Of a DNA stretch of 64,000 nucleotides, positions 35,266 through 44,647 are shown one piece after another (position 1 is the stretch's first letter; each line of letters begins with the position of its first letter). The notes under the pieces are model-generated. The model saw only the letters and a list, made by a program, of their open reading frames with translations, did no database searches and was not told where the DNA came from. The stretch is from CAYVQZ01 sp964453435. Lineage in GTDB: Bacteria; Abyssobacteria; SURF-5. The position numbers and the translations under genes are program-made. The DNA lies in contig CAYVQZ010000021.1 in assembly GCA_964453435.1 (NCBI GenBank), forward strand, positions 1-64,000, written 5' to 3'.

Positions 35266-35357
35266 TAAAACGGGTTTCGCAGCCATCGTTACTGTGTTGC
35301 GGCGGGCGCGCTTACAGGGAACGCATATCGCGCGAGCGCTTGCGGACCGAAATATGG

Positions 35358-36914
35358 TCACGGGGAATCAGCGGACCGAACGCCGAAGAATTCCAAGAGC
35401 GATTTCAATAATCCCGGTATATCGTGCTCTTCGGCTTCGGCATGGATGGGAATGCCCAGCTCGGAGGCGGTCTGAGTCGTTATGGGACCGATGCTCGCAA
35501 AATGTGTTCGTTTCTTTATCTCTTCCAAACGTTCCTTCCCGACCAGTTGCGCGAAATTGCGAACAGTCGAAGAACTGGTGAAGGTGACTACGTCGATTTG
35601 CCCCTCGGCGAGACTTTGTATCACATCCCGGTCCACCTCTTCCTCGAGAACGGTTTGGTAAACAACAACCTCGACCGCTTCGCCGCCCCGTTTGCCTATC
35701 TCGTCGGGCAGGAGACTGCGCGCGATGTCGGCGCGCGGCAGCAGAAACCTTTTGCCCTCGATTTCTCCGACATGTTCGAGGGACTCCACGATGGATTCGG
35801 CAACGTATTTCCGGGGAACAAGGTCCACGCGTAAGTGGAATCTGGCCACCTCATCCGCCGTGGCGGGCCCGATAGCGCATATTTTGATCCCTCTCAGGTC
35901 CCGTATATCCCGCTCGCGCTGACGGAGCCTCTCCACGAACTTACCCACCGCGTTCACGCTCGTGAACACGAGCCAATCGAACGAGGAAAGCTCGTCGATC
36001 GCCTTATCAAGTGTTCCGAAGCCCTCCGGGTCTGCGATACGTATCGTCGGCAGCTCGACAGCCTCAGCGCCGAGCGACTCAATCTGTTCCACAAACTCGC
36101 TTGCCTGCGCCCGCGAGCGGGTGACCACAATCCTCCTGGAAAAAAGGGGCCGGCGTTCGAACCAGTTGAGTCGGTCCCGCAGCTTCACGACTTCTCCCAC
36201 TATCGTCAGGGCGGGCGCCTTGAGGTCGGCCTCTTCCACTTTTGTCACGATGTCGTTCAGTGTGCCCACCACGGTCCGCTGCCTTGCGGTGGTCCCCCAG
36301 CGGATCACCGCCACCGGCGTATCCGGCGCGCGACCGCATTCAATGAGCTTTCCGACAATATTCGGCAGATTCTTCACGCCCATGTAGAACGTGAGTGTGC
36401 CTGCCCCGGTCGCTATTTTCTCCCAGTCGATCGCGCTCTGTTCCTTCGTCGGGTCCTCGTGTCCCGTGACCAGAGCGAATGTTGACGTCAGGTCGCGATG
36501 AGTGACAGGAATGCCCGCATAGGCGGGGGCCGCGATCGCCGCCGTTATTCCCGGAACAATCTCGAAGGGTATTGCCGCTTCGGCCAGCGCCAGCGCCTCC
36601 TCGCCTCCGTGACCGAAAACGAACGGGTCGCCGCCCTTCAGCCGCGCAACCACATTCCCTTCCGAGGCCTTCCCGATGAGAAGCTTATTGATATCTTCCT
36701 GTTCAAGGGTGTGTCGGCTGCCCTTCTTGCCCACGTATATTTTCTCGCACCCCGCTTTGCAGTGCGCGAGCAGGCGGGGGTTCGACAAGTAGTCGTAGAT
36801 GACAACATCCGCCTTTTTCAGACATTCGAGTCCCTTCACGGTGATCAGTCCGGTGTCGCCGGGTCCGGCGCCTATCAGATAAACTAATTTCCGGTTGGCG
36901 GACATTCCTCGCAT
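35358..36914 (-). CDS. cobA-hemD: Fused uroporphyrinogen-III C-methyltransferase / synthase (CobA-HemD)
   Basis: A 518-residue fusion. Residues 1-255 are the SUMT methyltransferase: LIGAGPGDTGLITVKG, RLKGGDPFVFGHGGEE, VPGITAAIAAPAYAGIPVTHR and LTFYMG. Residues about 260-510 are uroporphyrinogen-III synthase: RRIVVTRSRAQAS, FTSVNAV and TFTSSSTVRNF. It closes the hydroxymethylbilane ring and then methylates uroporphyrinogen III to precorrin-2. The fusion is common in bacteria that route tetrapyrroles through siroheme. It overlaps hemC by 31 bases; GAGGA lies 9 bases before the ATG at 36914, and an ATG at 36905 is an alternative. Confidence 0.95.
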   Translation of the reverse strand: MRGMSANRKLVYLIGAGPGDTGLITVKGLECLKKADVVIYDYLSNPRLLAHCKAGCEKIYVGKKGSRHTLEQEDINKLLIGKASEGNVVARLKGGDPFVFGHGGEEALALAEAAIPFEIVPGITAAIAAPAYAGIPVTHRDLTSTFALVTGHEDPTKEQSAIDWEKIATGAGTLTFYMGVKNLPNIVGKLIECGRAPDTPVAVIRWGTTARQRTVVGTLNDIVTKVEEADLKAPALTIVGEVVKLRDRLNWFERRPLFSRRIVVTRSRAQASEFVEQIESLGAEAVELPTIRIADPEGFGTLDKAIDELSSFDWLVFTSVNAVGKFVERLRQRERDIRDLRGIKICAIGPATADEVARFHLRVDLVPRKYVAESIVESLEHVGEIEGKRFLLPRADIARSLLPDEIGKRGGEAVEVVVYQTVLEEEVDRDVIQSLAEGQIDVVTFTSSSTVRNFAQLVGKERLEEIKKRTHFASIGPITTQTASELGIPIHAEAEEHDIPGLLKSLLEFFGVRSADSP

Positions 36915-37849
36915 CCCCGAATTTCCTCAAGAATTTCCTTTGCGCCCATCATCAGCAGGCGTCCTGCAACCCGTCTGCCGAGCGCTTCCGGCTCCTCCGG
37001 TTTGCCGGCATCCTGTGCCCTGACCATCCTGCCGCCGTCCACCGAGGCCACCACGCCGTACAGCGCGAGCGCGCCCTTTTCCATGCGCGCGTGCCCGCCG
37101 ACCGGAACCTGACATCCGCCCTCGAGTTCGGCCATGAGCGCGCGCTCGGCCCTCACGGCGCGCTCGGTTTCGAGATGGTTCAGCGGTTCCAGCGCCTCTT
37201 CCACGAATAAGTTGTCCTGACGCCCCTCCACACACAGGGCGCCTTGCCCGACGGCGGGAACAATCACATCCAAGTCGAGTATTTCGGAGATGACATCTTG
37301 TCTCGCGAGTCTTCGAATGCCTGCGCACGCCAGTATCACCGCATCGAACGCGCCCTCGGCGATTTTCTTCAGGCGCGTATCCAGGTTTCCGCGGAGGTCC
37401 TTCACCTGCAGCCCGGGCCGTATCGCAAGCAATTGCGCCCTCCTCCGCAGACTGCACGTGCCGACAACCGCGCCGTCGGGAAGTTCCGCAAATGTCCTGT
37501 TGTCCCGCGAAACGAGCGCGTCTCGCGCATCCTCCCGAAACGGAACCGCTGCGACCTTCAATCCCCGCGGCACTTCCGTCGGCAAATCTTTCATGCTGTG
37601 CACCGCGAGATCGATTTTGCCGGACAACAGTTCGTTCTCGATCTCTTTCGTGAACAGGCCTTTCCCGCCGACTTTCGCGAGCGGAACGTCCGTGATCTTG
37701 TCACCGCTCGTCGTAATCTTCTTGATGTGAACTTCCAAATCGGGACGAAAGAATCTGATTCGGTCACTGACCCACTGAGCCTGGGTCATGGCCAGTTTGC
37801 TTCCGCGCGACCCGATTATGATGCGCGCTTTCTCTTCCCGTCTTCCCAT
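36884..37849 (-). CDS. hemC: Hydroxymethylbilane synthase
   Basis: A 321-residue porphobilinogen deaminase. Seen: IIIGSRGSKLAMTQA, the HSMKDLPTE loop, GTCSLRRRAQL, and the cysteine that carries the dipyrromethane cofactor in LEGGCQVPVGGHA. It polymerises four porphobilinogens. It lies 31 bases after hemA and overlaps cobA-hemD, so the three are one translational unit. Confidence 0.95.
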   Translation of the reverse strand: MGRREEKARIIIGSRGSKLAMTQAQWVSDRIRFFRPDLEVHIKKITTSGDKITDVPLAKVGGKGLFTKEIENELLSGKIDLAVHSMKDLPTEVPRGLKVAAVPFREDARDALVSRDNRTFAELPDGAVVGTCSLRRRAQLLAIRPGLQVKDLRGNLDTRLKKIAEGAFDAVILACAGIRRLARQDVISEILDLDVIVPAVGQGALCVEGRQDNLFVEEALEPLNHLETERAVRAERALMAELEGGCQVPVGGHARMEKGALALYGVVASVDGGRMVRAQDAGKPEEPEALGRRVAGRLLMMGAKEILEEIRGCEECPPTGN

Positions 37850-37880
37850 ACGAGTTCCCGTGCCGAAAACCGAACCGGCG

Positions 37881-39158
37881 TCACCCGCTGCCGTCGCCTT
37901 CGAGACCGAACAGGTCCTTCAGCGCATCGATATAGCGATAGCCGGTTCCGCGTGAGGCTTCTTTCTTCAGAACCTGCGTGGGCTGGTTCAATATCTTGTT
38001 CACGATACGCTCGGTGAGATATTCGATTTCCTGCTTCTCACGGTCGCCGATATTCGGAATCTTGTTGATGGTTCGCGCCAACTCGGACTGCCGGATTTCG
38101 TGGAGCGCCTGTCGAAACTGCACCATTATAGTATCGATATCGAGCGATCTGTACCACTCCATGAACTTATCCGTTTCCGCTTCGACAAAAAAGAAACATG
38201 ACTCGAGTTCCTTCTCCCTGAACGCGATGTTTTCGTTGACGACCTTCTGGAGGTCATCGATGTTGTAGAGGTACACGTTGTCGATGTGCTCGACGTCGGG
38301 GTCGATATCGCGGGGAACCGCGATGTCAATGAGAAGTATCGGCTTGTTTCGCCGCGCTTTCAGAACCGGCGTCATATGCCTGGGAAAAATAACGTAATGC
38401 GGCGCGCCCGAGGTGCTGATGACCACGTCGGCGCGATGCATATTGTCTATGAACGCTTCGTATTTTATCGCCATCCCGTTGTACTGGTCTGCGAGTTCCA
38501 CGGCCTTTTGATATGTCCGGTTCGCGACGATGACGGCGTTCGCACCCTTTTCAACCATATGTTTCAAGGTCAGCTCGCCCATCTCGCCGGCGCCGATAAT
38601 CATGACCGTTTTGTCCGAGAAATCGCGAAAAATCTTCTCGGCGAACTCGACGGCGACCGAGGCGATGGACACTTTCCTTTCCCCGATCGAACTGGAGGTC
38701 CGTAAATCCTTGCTCACGCCGAACGCGCGCTGAAAGAGGTTGTTCAGAACCTTGCCGGTCATTCCCTCCTCCATCGCAAACATGTACGCTCTCTTCACCT
38801 GCCCGAGCACCTCCGCTTCTCCCACGACCATCGAATCGAGACTGCAGGCCACGGTGAAAATATGGCGCACGGCTTCACGGTCGCCGTATCGGTAAAGTGA
38901 AGGCACGAAGTCGTCTGCGGACAGGCCGTGAAATTCCGCGAGGAACCGAACGACGTCATCGAATCGCTCCTCAACATCGGCGGCGGCAAGATGTATTTCC
39001 ACGCGATTGCAGGTGGAGAGAATGACGGCTTCCGTTCCGGGCATTCGCTCTTTCAATTCGATGAGGGCTCGCGGGAGGGTCTGGTCACCAAAGGCCAGTT
39101 TCTCTCGTATCTCGACCGGAGCGGTCTTGTGATTTAGGCCGACAACAAGGATGCCCAT
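37881..39158 (-). CDS. hemA: Glutamyl-tRNA reductase
   Basis: A 425-residue enzyme for the first committed step of C5 aminolevulinate synthesis. The N-terminus GLNHKTAPVEIREK, the catalytic cysteine in ILSTCNRVE, the NADPH site IIGAGEMGEL and STSGAPHYVI are all present. The product, glutamate-1-semialdehyde, goes to HemL. It is 25 bases downstream of the hemX-like gene in the same run. Confidence 0.95.
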   Translation of the reverse strand: MGILVVGLNHKTAPVEIREKLAFGDQTLPRALIELKERMPGTEAVILSTCNRVEIHLAAADVEERFDDVVRFLAEFHGLSADDFVPSLYRYGDREAVRHIFTVACSLDSMVVGEAEVLGQVKRAYMFAMEEGMTGKVLNNLFQRAFGVSKDLRTSSSIGERKVSIASVAVEFAEKIFRDFSDKTVMIIGAGEMGELTLKHMVEKGANAVIVANRTYQKAVELADQYNGMAIKYEAFIDNMHRADVVISTSGAPHYVIFPRHMTPVLKARRNKPILLIDIAVPRDIDPDVEHIDNVYLYNIDDLQKVVNENIAFREKELESCFFFVEAETDKFMEWYRSLDIDTIMVQFRQALHEIRQSELARTINKIPNIGDREKQEIEYLTERIVNKILNQPTQVLKKEASRGTGYRYIDALKDLFGLEGDGSG

Positions 39159-39183
39159 GACAGATCGACAGTCAATACCTCCT

Positions 39184-40026
39184 TCATTTCAAGAATTCGT
39201 GCGGGCCGGCGGCCATGTATCGCGTGCCCAGAAAGGTAAGAACAACGAACGCGAAGGCAACGATAGTGAGATGCGCTATTTTCTTGCCCCTGGCAACGGC
39301 GAGCAGCCTGACATGGAAAAGGGCCGCATACAGCAACCATGTTATCCCGGTGAGTACGACCTTCGGGTCGTTCGGCCAGTTCGGTCCCAGAATGTTGGAC
39401 CTGTGCGCCCAGACGACCCCCGCCAGAATGGCAAAGGAGAAGAGAGGAAATCCCATGTTTATCAGCTTTTGGTTGAGTTCGTCGAGAGCCTCCAATGACG
39501 GAAGCCGGTGAAACACCGACTCGAATGATTTCTTTTGCTTCAGCTGCCTCCGTTGAAGCAAATACATGATTGCCGTCGCAAAGGCAACCGCGAACGTGGC
39601 GTACCCGAGGAACGCAAAGACGACGTGAAGGTAGAACCAGCCGCTCATGAGCTTCGGGTCCATCGAGCCGGGCCCGCCGGCAAAGCCCGCCGCAACCAGG
39701 GCGAATACCGTGATGAACGGCAGAATGAAGGATGAAAGCGTGGGAAGGGGCAGAAAATATTCCACGATGAGGTAGATCAGAGCGACCGACCAGATGAAGA
39801 ACGACAACGACTCGAACATGTTGGAGACCGGCAGAAATCCCACGGATTGCCAGCGGCTCAGGAAGAAAACGGTCAGGCAAATGAACGCGCCGACTGCAGC
39901 CGTGTTGGCGTACCGGGGCGGAAGCCTCGCCGGCAGAAACAAGTGCCCGACGGCAATGAGCGCGCCGCCCACCATCAAAAGAATCGCGATGGAAAAACTT
40001 GTTATTTGGAGGACCTCTCCAGTCAC
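39184..40026 (-). CDS. HemX/CcsA-like membrane protein
   Basis: A 280-residue protein with about eight membrane helices of the cytochrome c assembly/HemX family. The usual WAxxxWGxxWxWDPKE motif is degenerate here: WAHRSNILGPNWPNDPK keeps the DPK and two tryptophans only. It lies between met8-like and hemA genes, as HemX does in several bacteria. HemX is reported to lower glutamyl-tRNA reductase level in Bacillus; whether that applies here is unknown. It is unlikely to replace the CcsA encoded at 26.0 kb. Confidence 0.8.
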   Translation of the reverse strand: MTGEVLQITSFSIAILLMVGGALIAVGHLFLPARLPPRYANTAAVGAFICLTVFFLSRWQSVGFLPVSNMFESLSFFIWSVALIYLIVEYFLPLPTLSSFILPFITVFALVAAGFAGGPGSMDPKLMSGWFYLHVVFAFLGYATFAVAFATAIMYLLQRRQLKQKKSFESVFHRLPSLEALDELNQKLINMGFPLFSFAILAGVVWAHRSNILGPNWPNDPKVVLTGITWLLYAALFHVRLLAVARGKKIAHLTIVAFAFVVLTFLGTRYMAAGPHEFLK

Positions 40027-40712
40027 GTCTCCTGCTCACTTTCATCCCGGGAAGCGAATGCGCTCTCGTTGATGATGTCTTCGATTGCTCTTCTCGCCGC
40101 CGCTTCGCCGTCGTCGCGATAAATCTTCTCAACCCGCGAACCTGCGAGACGCTTGAAAATTTTTTGCCGGCGTTCGGGTTCGGATACCTCCCGCAGCACC
40201 ATCGGCCGGTATTCACGCATCAGGGCAAGGAACGCGCCGTACTCCTCTCCGTACTGCTTCTCGAGTTCCCTCCGTATTCTCTTGGCAAGCGCCGGGCTTG
40301 CTCCCCCAGTGGATATGCTGATAGTCAGGTCTCCGCGGCGAACCTGGGAGTTGACATGAAACGTGCAAAGCTCCGGAACGTCTACGACGTTCACGAGCAT
40401 GCCCCGCCGCCTGGCTTCATTCGCAACCTTCTCGTTGACGGTCCGGTCATCGGTCGCGCCAATCACCAGAAACTTCCCCTCCAGGTCGCGCGGTCGGAAC
40501 TCGCGCCTGATGAGTTCCACCTCCTCGAGCGCCTCGATTTCCGGAAGGATCTGCGGACTGACGACGACCACCCGCGCTCCCGACGCAATCAACGATTCGA
40601 CCTTGCGGAGGGCGATCGAACCGCCTCCGACGACGAGGCAGGGAGCCCCTTCCAGGTTGAGCGAAACCGCATACGGAACAGGCCGTCTTATTTCATCTCC
40701 ATGAGAGTTCAT
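40023..40712 (-). CDS. Precorrin-2 dehydrogenase (Met8/CysG N-domain-like), possible ferrochelatase
   Basis: About 229 residues. A Rossmann NAD site LVVGGGSIALRKVESL is followed by VIGATDDRTVNEKV, LVNVVDVPELCTFHVNSQVRRGDLTISISTGG in shorter blocks, and a dimerisation tail. It oxidises precorrin-2 to sirohydrochlorin. Since no separate SirB/CbiX is seen in the window, it may also insert iron as Met8 does. The start ATG overlaps the stop of the L,D-transpeptidase gene (ATGA), and its own stop overlaps the hemX-like start by 4 bases, so it is translationally coupled on both sides. Confidence 0.9.
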   Translation of the reverse strand: MNSHGDEIRRPVPYAVSLNLEGAPCLVVGGGSIALRKVESLIASGARVVVVSPQILPEIEALEEVELIRREFRPRDLEGKFLVIGATDDRTVNEKVANEARRRGMLVNVVDVPELCTFHVNSQVRRGDLTISISTGGASPALAKRIRRELEKQYGEEYGAFLALMREYRPMVLREVSEPERRQKIFKRLAGSRVEKIYRDDGEAAARRAIEDIINESAFASRDESEQET

Positions 40713-41860
40713 TCGACAATCTTCACGGGCGTCCCTTCCGTGACCAGCATGAACAGTTCTTCGGCTTCCTTCGGATACATACGAGGACAACCGTTGCTCG
40801 ATTCCCACCCGATGGTTGAAGGGTCAATGGTTCCATGAATCCCGTAATCCGTTCCTATTTCCGGAGTGAGCGGCTTCAACCCCATCCACCTGGTTCCCAA
40901 CTCGTTGGCTGGGTCTCCCGGCGGTATCGGACCCTTGGGAGACCACCATGTCGGATTCTTTATCTTGCTGTCGATTACGAATTCCCCCACGGGCGTGCTT
41001 CCATGCTTGCCCAATCCCACCTTGTAAGATTTGAAAAACATATCGTGGTCATACAGCGTCAGTTTGAAGTCGGATTTATCGATAACAATCGAGAAATCGG
41101 CATTGGGAATCACTATTCTCTTGTTCGGCCGCAAGGACGTCGGATCGGAAATCCCGTTGACAGCGCACAGGAGGTCCACCGTCGTGCCGTTCTTAATCGC
41201 GATGTTGACCAGCGAGTCGCCCCGTTTGACAATGTAGGCCGTCTTATACTCTCCCTCTGCCGGAGCAAGGAACATCCGAAGGTTCAGGCCGCCGAGCAGC
41301 CGTTCCGCAAGGGTTTGCGACTCGGGCGTGGCGGCAAGCGAGAGAGCCTCTGCATACAAGGCGCGCGCCTCTTCCAAATTGCCCTCGTGCTCGGCGATTC
41401 GGCCCAGGCCGGATTTCGCCAGGCTCGCGAACTCGCCCGCCTGATACATTCCGGCAACACGGGTGTAGCCGGCCACGGCCTCGGATGTTCTCCCCAGCAT
41501 CTCCAGGCACACGCTCTTCCGGTATTCCGCTTCAATCGCTCGCTGGAAATCTTTGAGTTGGACAACGTTCTCCCATGTTTGAAGCGCGTCCTCATACCGT
41601 CCGTCGGCCTGCATCAGCATCGCGACGTAATACAGGCTGTCCGGCGCAACAGCGGACCGGGGATACTTCCGCGCAATCTCTCCGAAAAGCCGTTCCGCTT
41701 CCGGCCATTGTTCGGCCTCATAGAGCGTTTTCGCCGCCGCAAATTGATTGAGCGAATCGCGCGCCATTTTCTTTTGACCATAAAAATACAACCCGCCGAC
41801 CACTCCGGCCAGCAGAATCGTCAGCACCAACCCGATTGCGACAGCGGTCTTGCCATTCAT
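40709..41860 (-). CDS. L,D-transpeptidase with TPR repeats and LysM domain
   Basis: A 383-residue envelope protein. There is an N-terminal membrane anchor (residues about 5-28), TPR-like repeats (about 40-190), a LysM peptidoglycan-binding domain (YIVKRGDSLVNIAIKNGTT, about 215-260), then a YkuD catalytic domain. The catalytic block is HGTIDPSTIGWESSNGCPR, with Asn where SHGC is more usual. It would form or use 3-3 cross-links in peptidoglycan. It is the first gene of the heme run and overlaps the met8-like gene, an odd pairing that probably reflects operon merging. Confidence 0.88.
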   Translation of the reverse strand: MNGKTAVAIGLVLTILLAGVVGGLYFYGQKKMARDSLNQFAAAKTLYEAEQWPEAERLFGEIARKYPRSAVAPDSLYYVAMLMQADGRYEDALQTWENVVQLKDFQRAIEAEYRKSVCLEMLGRTSEAVAGYTRVAGMYQAGEFASLAKSGLGRIAEHEGNLEEARALYAEALSLAATPESQTLAERLLGGLNLRMFLAPAEGEYKTAYIVKRGDSLVNIAIKNGTTVDLLCAVNGISDPTSLRPNKRIVIPNADFSIVIDKSDFKLTLYDHDMFFKSYKVGLGKHGSTPVGEFVIDSKIKNPTWWSPKGPIPPGDPANELGTRWMGLKPLTPEIGTDYGIHGTIDPSTIGWESSNGCPRMYPKEAEELFMLVTEGTPVKIVE

Positions 41861-42044
41861 GAGACAAACTCCTGTTTGTTTCGCACAGCTACTTTGAAAA
41901 CACCGAAAAGAACCGCTCTAAACTCCCGATGTGAAATAACCTCGAAGAAACTGCGATAGCTGTAGTTTACAAGATACGGGGCTGTTTTTCAATAGAGCAT
42001 CCATCCAAAGGGGTGGGGGAACGGCTCTGATTATCGAGAATTCG

Positions 42045-42911
42045 TCAAATCCGCGAGACCGAAACATGTTTGAGCGCCAGTTGCATCTCGGCCACGGACT
42101 GGAAGCGCTTATCGGGGTCTTTCTCCAACGCTTTCAGAATGATTCGGCTGAGGGCGGGCGGAATTTTCGGGTTTGCGCGGGAGGGCGCCTCCGGAGTCAC
42201 CTTCCGGCTTACGTGCATTTTCATTATCTCTTTCCGGTTCTTTCCCTCGTAGGGAAGTTTGCCGACAAAGAGTTCATACATGCATACACCGAGGGAATAG
42301 ATGTCCGACCGCTCATCGACGTGTTTCCCCTTTATCTGCTCCGGCGACATGTATTGGGGAGTCCCCGCTCTCGATTTCGACGTCAAAAACCTGAACGTCT
42401 TCTCCTGCACCGACAGGCCGAAATCGACAATCTTCACCTGCCCCCGCTTCGTAAGAAGAATATTTTCGGGTTTGATGTCGCGGTGGACGATGGAGTGAAA
42501 TCGGCCGTCTTTCAGGCGATGCCGGTGTATGTAGTTCAGCCCCGCGCATATCTGTTCGCACAGGTGAAGCGCCCGCGTCATGCTGAGGTCCTGCTCGGCA
42601 ATGTGTTTGCGCAGGTTATCGCCGTCGATGTACTCCATCAGCATGAAACCCTGCATCTTGCCGTCAGTCGTTCGCCGCATCTCGATGATATCGAAGATAT
42701 CGACGACATTGGGATGGTCGAGTTCCCGCGCTATCTCAAGCTCCCGCTTCAGGTATTCAGACTTCTTCTTGTCTTCGAGGAATTCGTCGGGCAGGACTTT
42801 TATGGCAACCTTGCGGTTCTGCTTTTCGTCGACCGCCAGATAAACACGGCCCATTCCGCCCTTTCCGATGGGACGGACAATGCGATACGGACCGACTTTT
42901 TGCTCACTCAT
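42045..42911 (-). CDS. Serine/threonine protein kinase, soluble
   Basis: A 288-residue Hanks-type kinase domain with no extra sensor domain or membrane helix. Seen: the glycine loop GKGGMGRVYLA, AIKVL with the catalytic Lys, the HRDIKPENIL loop, VDFGLS, SPEQI and DIYSLGVCMYEL. All catalytic residues are intact. Targets are unknown. It is directly downstream of rnfB (31 bases), so it may be read from the rnf transcript. The 184-base gap after it holds nothing recognisable. Confidence 0.93.
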   Translation of the reverse strand: MSEQKVGPYRIVRPIGKGGMGRVYLAVDEKQNRKVAIKVLPDEFLEDKKKSEYLKRELEIARELDHPNVVDIFDIIEMRRTTDGKMQGFMLMEYIDGDNLRKHIAEQDLSMTRALHLCEQICAGLNYIHRHRLKDGRFHSIVHRDIKPENILLTKRGQVKIVDFGLSVQEKTFRFLTSKSRAGTPQYMSPEQIKGKHVDERSDIYSLGVCMYELFVGKLPYEGKNRKEIMKMHVSRKVTPEAPSRANPKIPPALSRIILKALEKDPDKRFQSVAEMQLALKHVSVSRI

Positions 42912-42942
42912 CTCGATTGAGACTCACGCTGCCGGCCGATGG

Positions 42943-43944
42943 TCACGCCGCTTCCACGAGGGCGGGCTTGTGCTCGCGCATCTCGATAGCCTGCTTCGGG
43001 CATTTCCCCACACAGATGCCGCATGCGATGCAGCGTTCCGGATTCACCTCATGCAACTGCTTCGGTTGACCGGTGATCGCGTTCACCGGGCAAATCTTCT
43101 CGCAGATTGTGCATCCGTTGCATCTGTCCGTAATAAACGCCCTTGCTTCGCTGGGCTTTCGCCAGATGCAACTGTAGGGACACTCGATCGCGCAAATGCC
43201 GCATTTCACGCATTTCGAACGGTCGATGACGGCAAGACCGTCGTGTACGGCTATCGCATCGTATGGGCACGAACGCTCGCAGACGCCGCATGCCACGCAG
43301 CCAACCTCACAGAGTTTTCGCACCTTCGCGCCGCGGTCACGGGACTTGCACATGACGAAAACTTCCTGATCCGCGTCGTACAAATCAATCAAGTCCCGCG
43401 GACAAACATCGACACACACGCCGCAGCCGGTGCACTTGTCGTACCGGACGTAGGGGACGCGATGAAACGTGTATTCGATGGCGTCGAACGGACACGATTT
43501 GGCGCATGAACCAAGCGCCAGGCAGCCATATGAACACGACTTGGCTCCGTTAAAAAGGATGTAAGCCGCCCGGCAATCGTCTATGCCATGATATTCATAT
43601 TCAGTTTTCGCGATTCCGATGTCACCCCGGCACTGAATTTTCGCGACCCGCTGCACGAGCGCCCCTGCTTCGACCCCCATGACCTTTGCAACGAGGCGCA
43701 TGGTGGCCTCGCCGCCGGCGACACATGCGTTGACGGGCGCCTTCCCTTCCACAATCGCTTTTGCCGCGGCCGAACAACTCGGGTGCCCGCACGCCCCGCA
43801 GTTGACGCTGGGGAGCGCCTCTTCTAGTTCCACTATCTTGGGGTCTAACTCGACCGCAAATTGTTTCGAGGCAAACGCCAGAACGGCGCCGGCAATCAGG
43901 CCGAGTCCGCCTACAACGGCTATCGCAATCAGTATCGTCTGCAT
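42943..43944 (-). CDS. rnfB: Rnf complex subunit B, multi-ferredoxin type
   Basis: A 333-residue iron-sulfur protein. A single N-terminal helix anchors it; the Fe4S4 domain NCGACGHPSCS follows. Five canonical CxxCxxCxxxCP motifs come next (CTGCGVC, CVACGVC, CVKCGIC, CNGCTIC, CIACGIC), plus one atypical cluster region (CSYGCLALGSCAKSCP). This is more clusters than proteobacterial RnfB and resembles the long form of anaerobes. It takes electrons from ferredoxin. It is last in rnfCDGEAB, 109 bases after rnfA. Confidence 0.93.
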   Translation of the reverse strand: MQTILIAIAVVGGLGLIAGAVLAFASKQFAVELDPKIVELEEALPSVNCGACGHPSCSAAAKAIVEGKAPVNACVAGGEATMRLVAKVMGVEAGALVQRVAKIQCRGDIGIAKTEYEYHGIDDCRAAYILFNGAKSCSYGCLALGSCAKSCPFDAIEYTFHRVPYVRYDKCTGCGVCVDVCPRDLIDLYDADQEVFVMCKSRDRGAKVRKLCEVGCVACGVCERSCPYDAIAVHDGLAVIDRSKCVKCGICAIECPYSCIWRKPSEARAFITDRCNGCTICEKICPVNAITGQPKQLHEVNPERCIACGICVGKCPKQAIEMREHKPALVEAA

Positions 43945-44053
43945 GGTTCCATCACTCGTATAATAAACTCCCCGATATCAGCCAAACATTTTTTGGCGGA
44001 AACCCGCGAGATTCTTTTTTTTCTCTCTTTCGTTATCCTCCGGCAGCTCCGCG

Positions 44054-44647
44054 CTAGAACTTCATGCCCGAGAAACCCATAAATGCGAGCGAGAGCAAGC
44101 CCGCCACGATAAACGCGATCGGGGCTCCCTCCATTGACTTGGGAACTTCGGTAATCTCGAGACGCTCGCGGATGCCGGCCATGAGAATCAAGGCAAGGGC
44201 GAAGCCGACCGCCGCGCAGAATGAAAACACAATCACCTCTATAATATTGTACATTTCCTTGATATTGAGCAATGCGACACCGAGCACGGCGCAGTTTGTC
44301 GTTATCAAGGGAAGATATATGCCCAGCGCCGCGTAGAGAACCGGATTGAATTTCTGCAGAAACATTTCCACAAACTGCACGAGCGCCGCTATCACGAGAA
44401 TGAACGTCACCGTCTGAAGAAAGCCGACACCGGTCGCAACCAGCACCTTGTTCACGTAATACGTCACCACCCCGGCGAGCGTCATCACGAACGCCACCGC
44501 CATGCTCATGCCAACAGACGATTCGACGCTTCGCGAAACCCCGACGAACGGGCATATCCCCAGAAATCGGCTCAACACGAAGTTGTTGATGAAAATGGCG
44601 CCGATCGCAATCGTCATCAGCGTGGAGAAATCGACAGTTCCGTTCAT
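44054..44647 (-). CDS. rnfA: Rnf complex subunit A
   Basis: A 197-residue integral membrane protein with six helices of the RnfA/NqrE family. Family blocks INNFVLSRFLGICPFVGVS and LPLITTNCAVLGVAL are present, with the cysteines that bind the membrane Fe2S2 cluster shared with RnfE. The ATG overlaps the rnfE stop by ATGA. Confidence 0.94.
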   Translation of the reverse strand: MNGTVDFSTLMTIAIGAIFINNFVLSRFLGICPFVGVSRSVESSVGMSMAVAFVMTLAGVVTYYVNKVLVATGVGFLQTVTFILVIAALVQFVEMFLQKFNPVLYAALGIYLPLITTNCAVLGVALLNIKEMYNIIEVIVFSFCAAVGFALALILMAGIRERLEITEVPKSMEGAPIAFIVAGLLSLAFMGFSGMKF

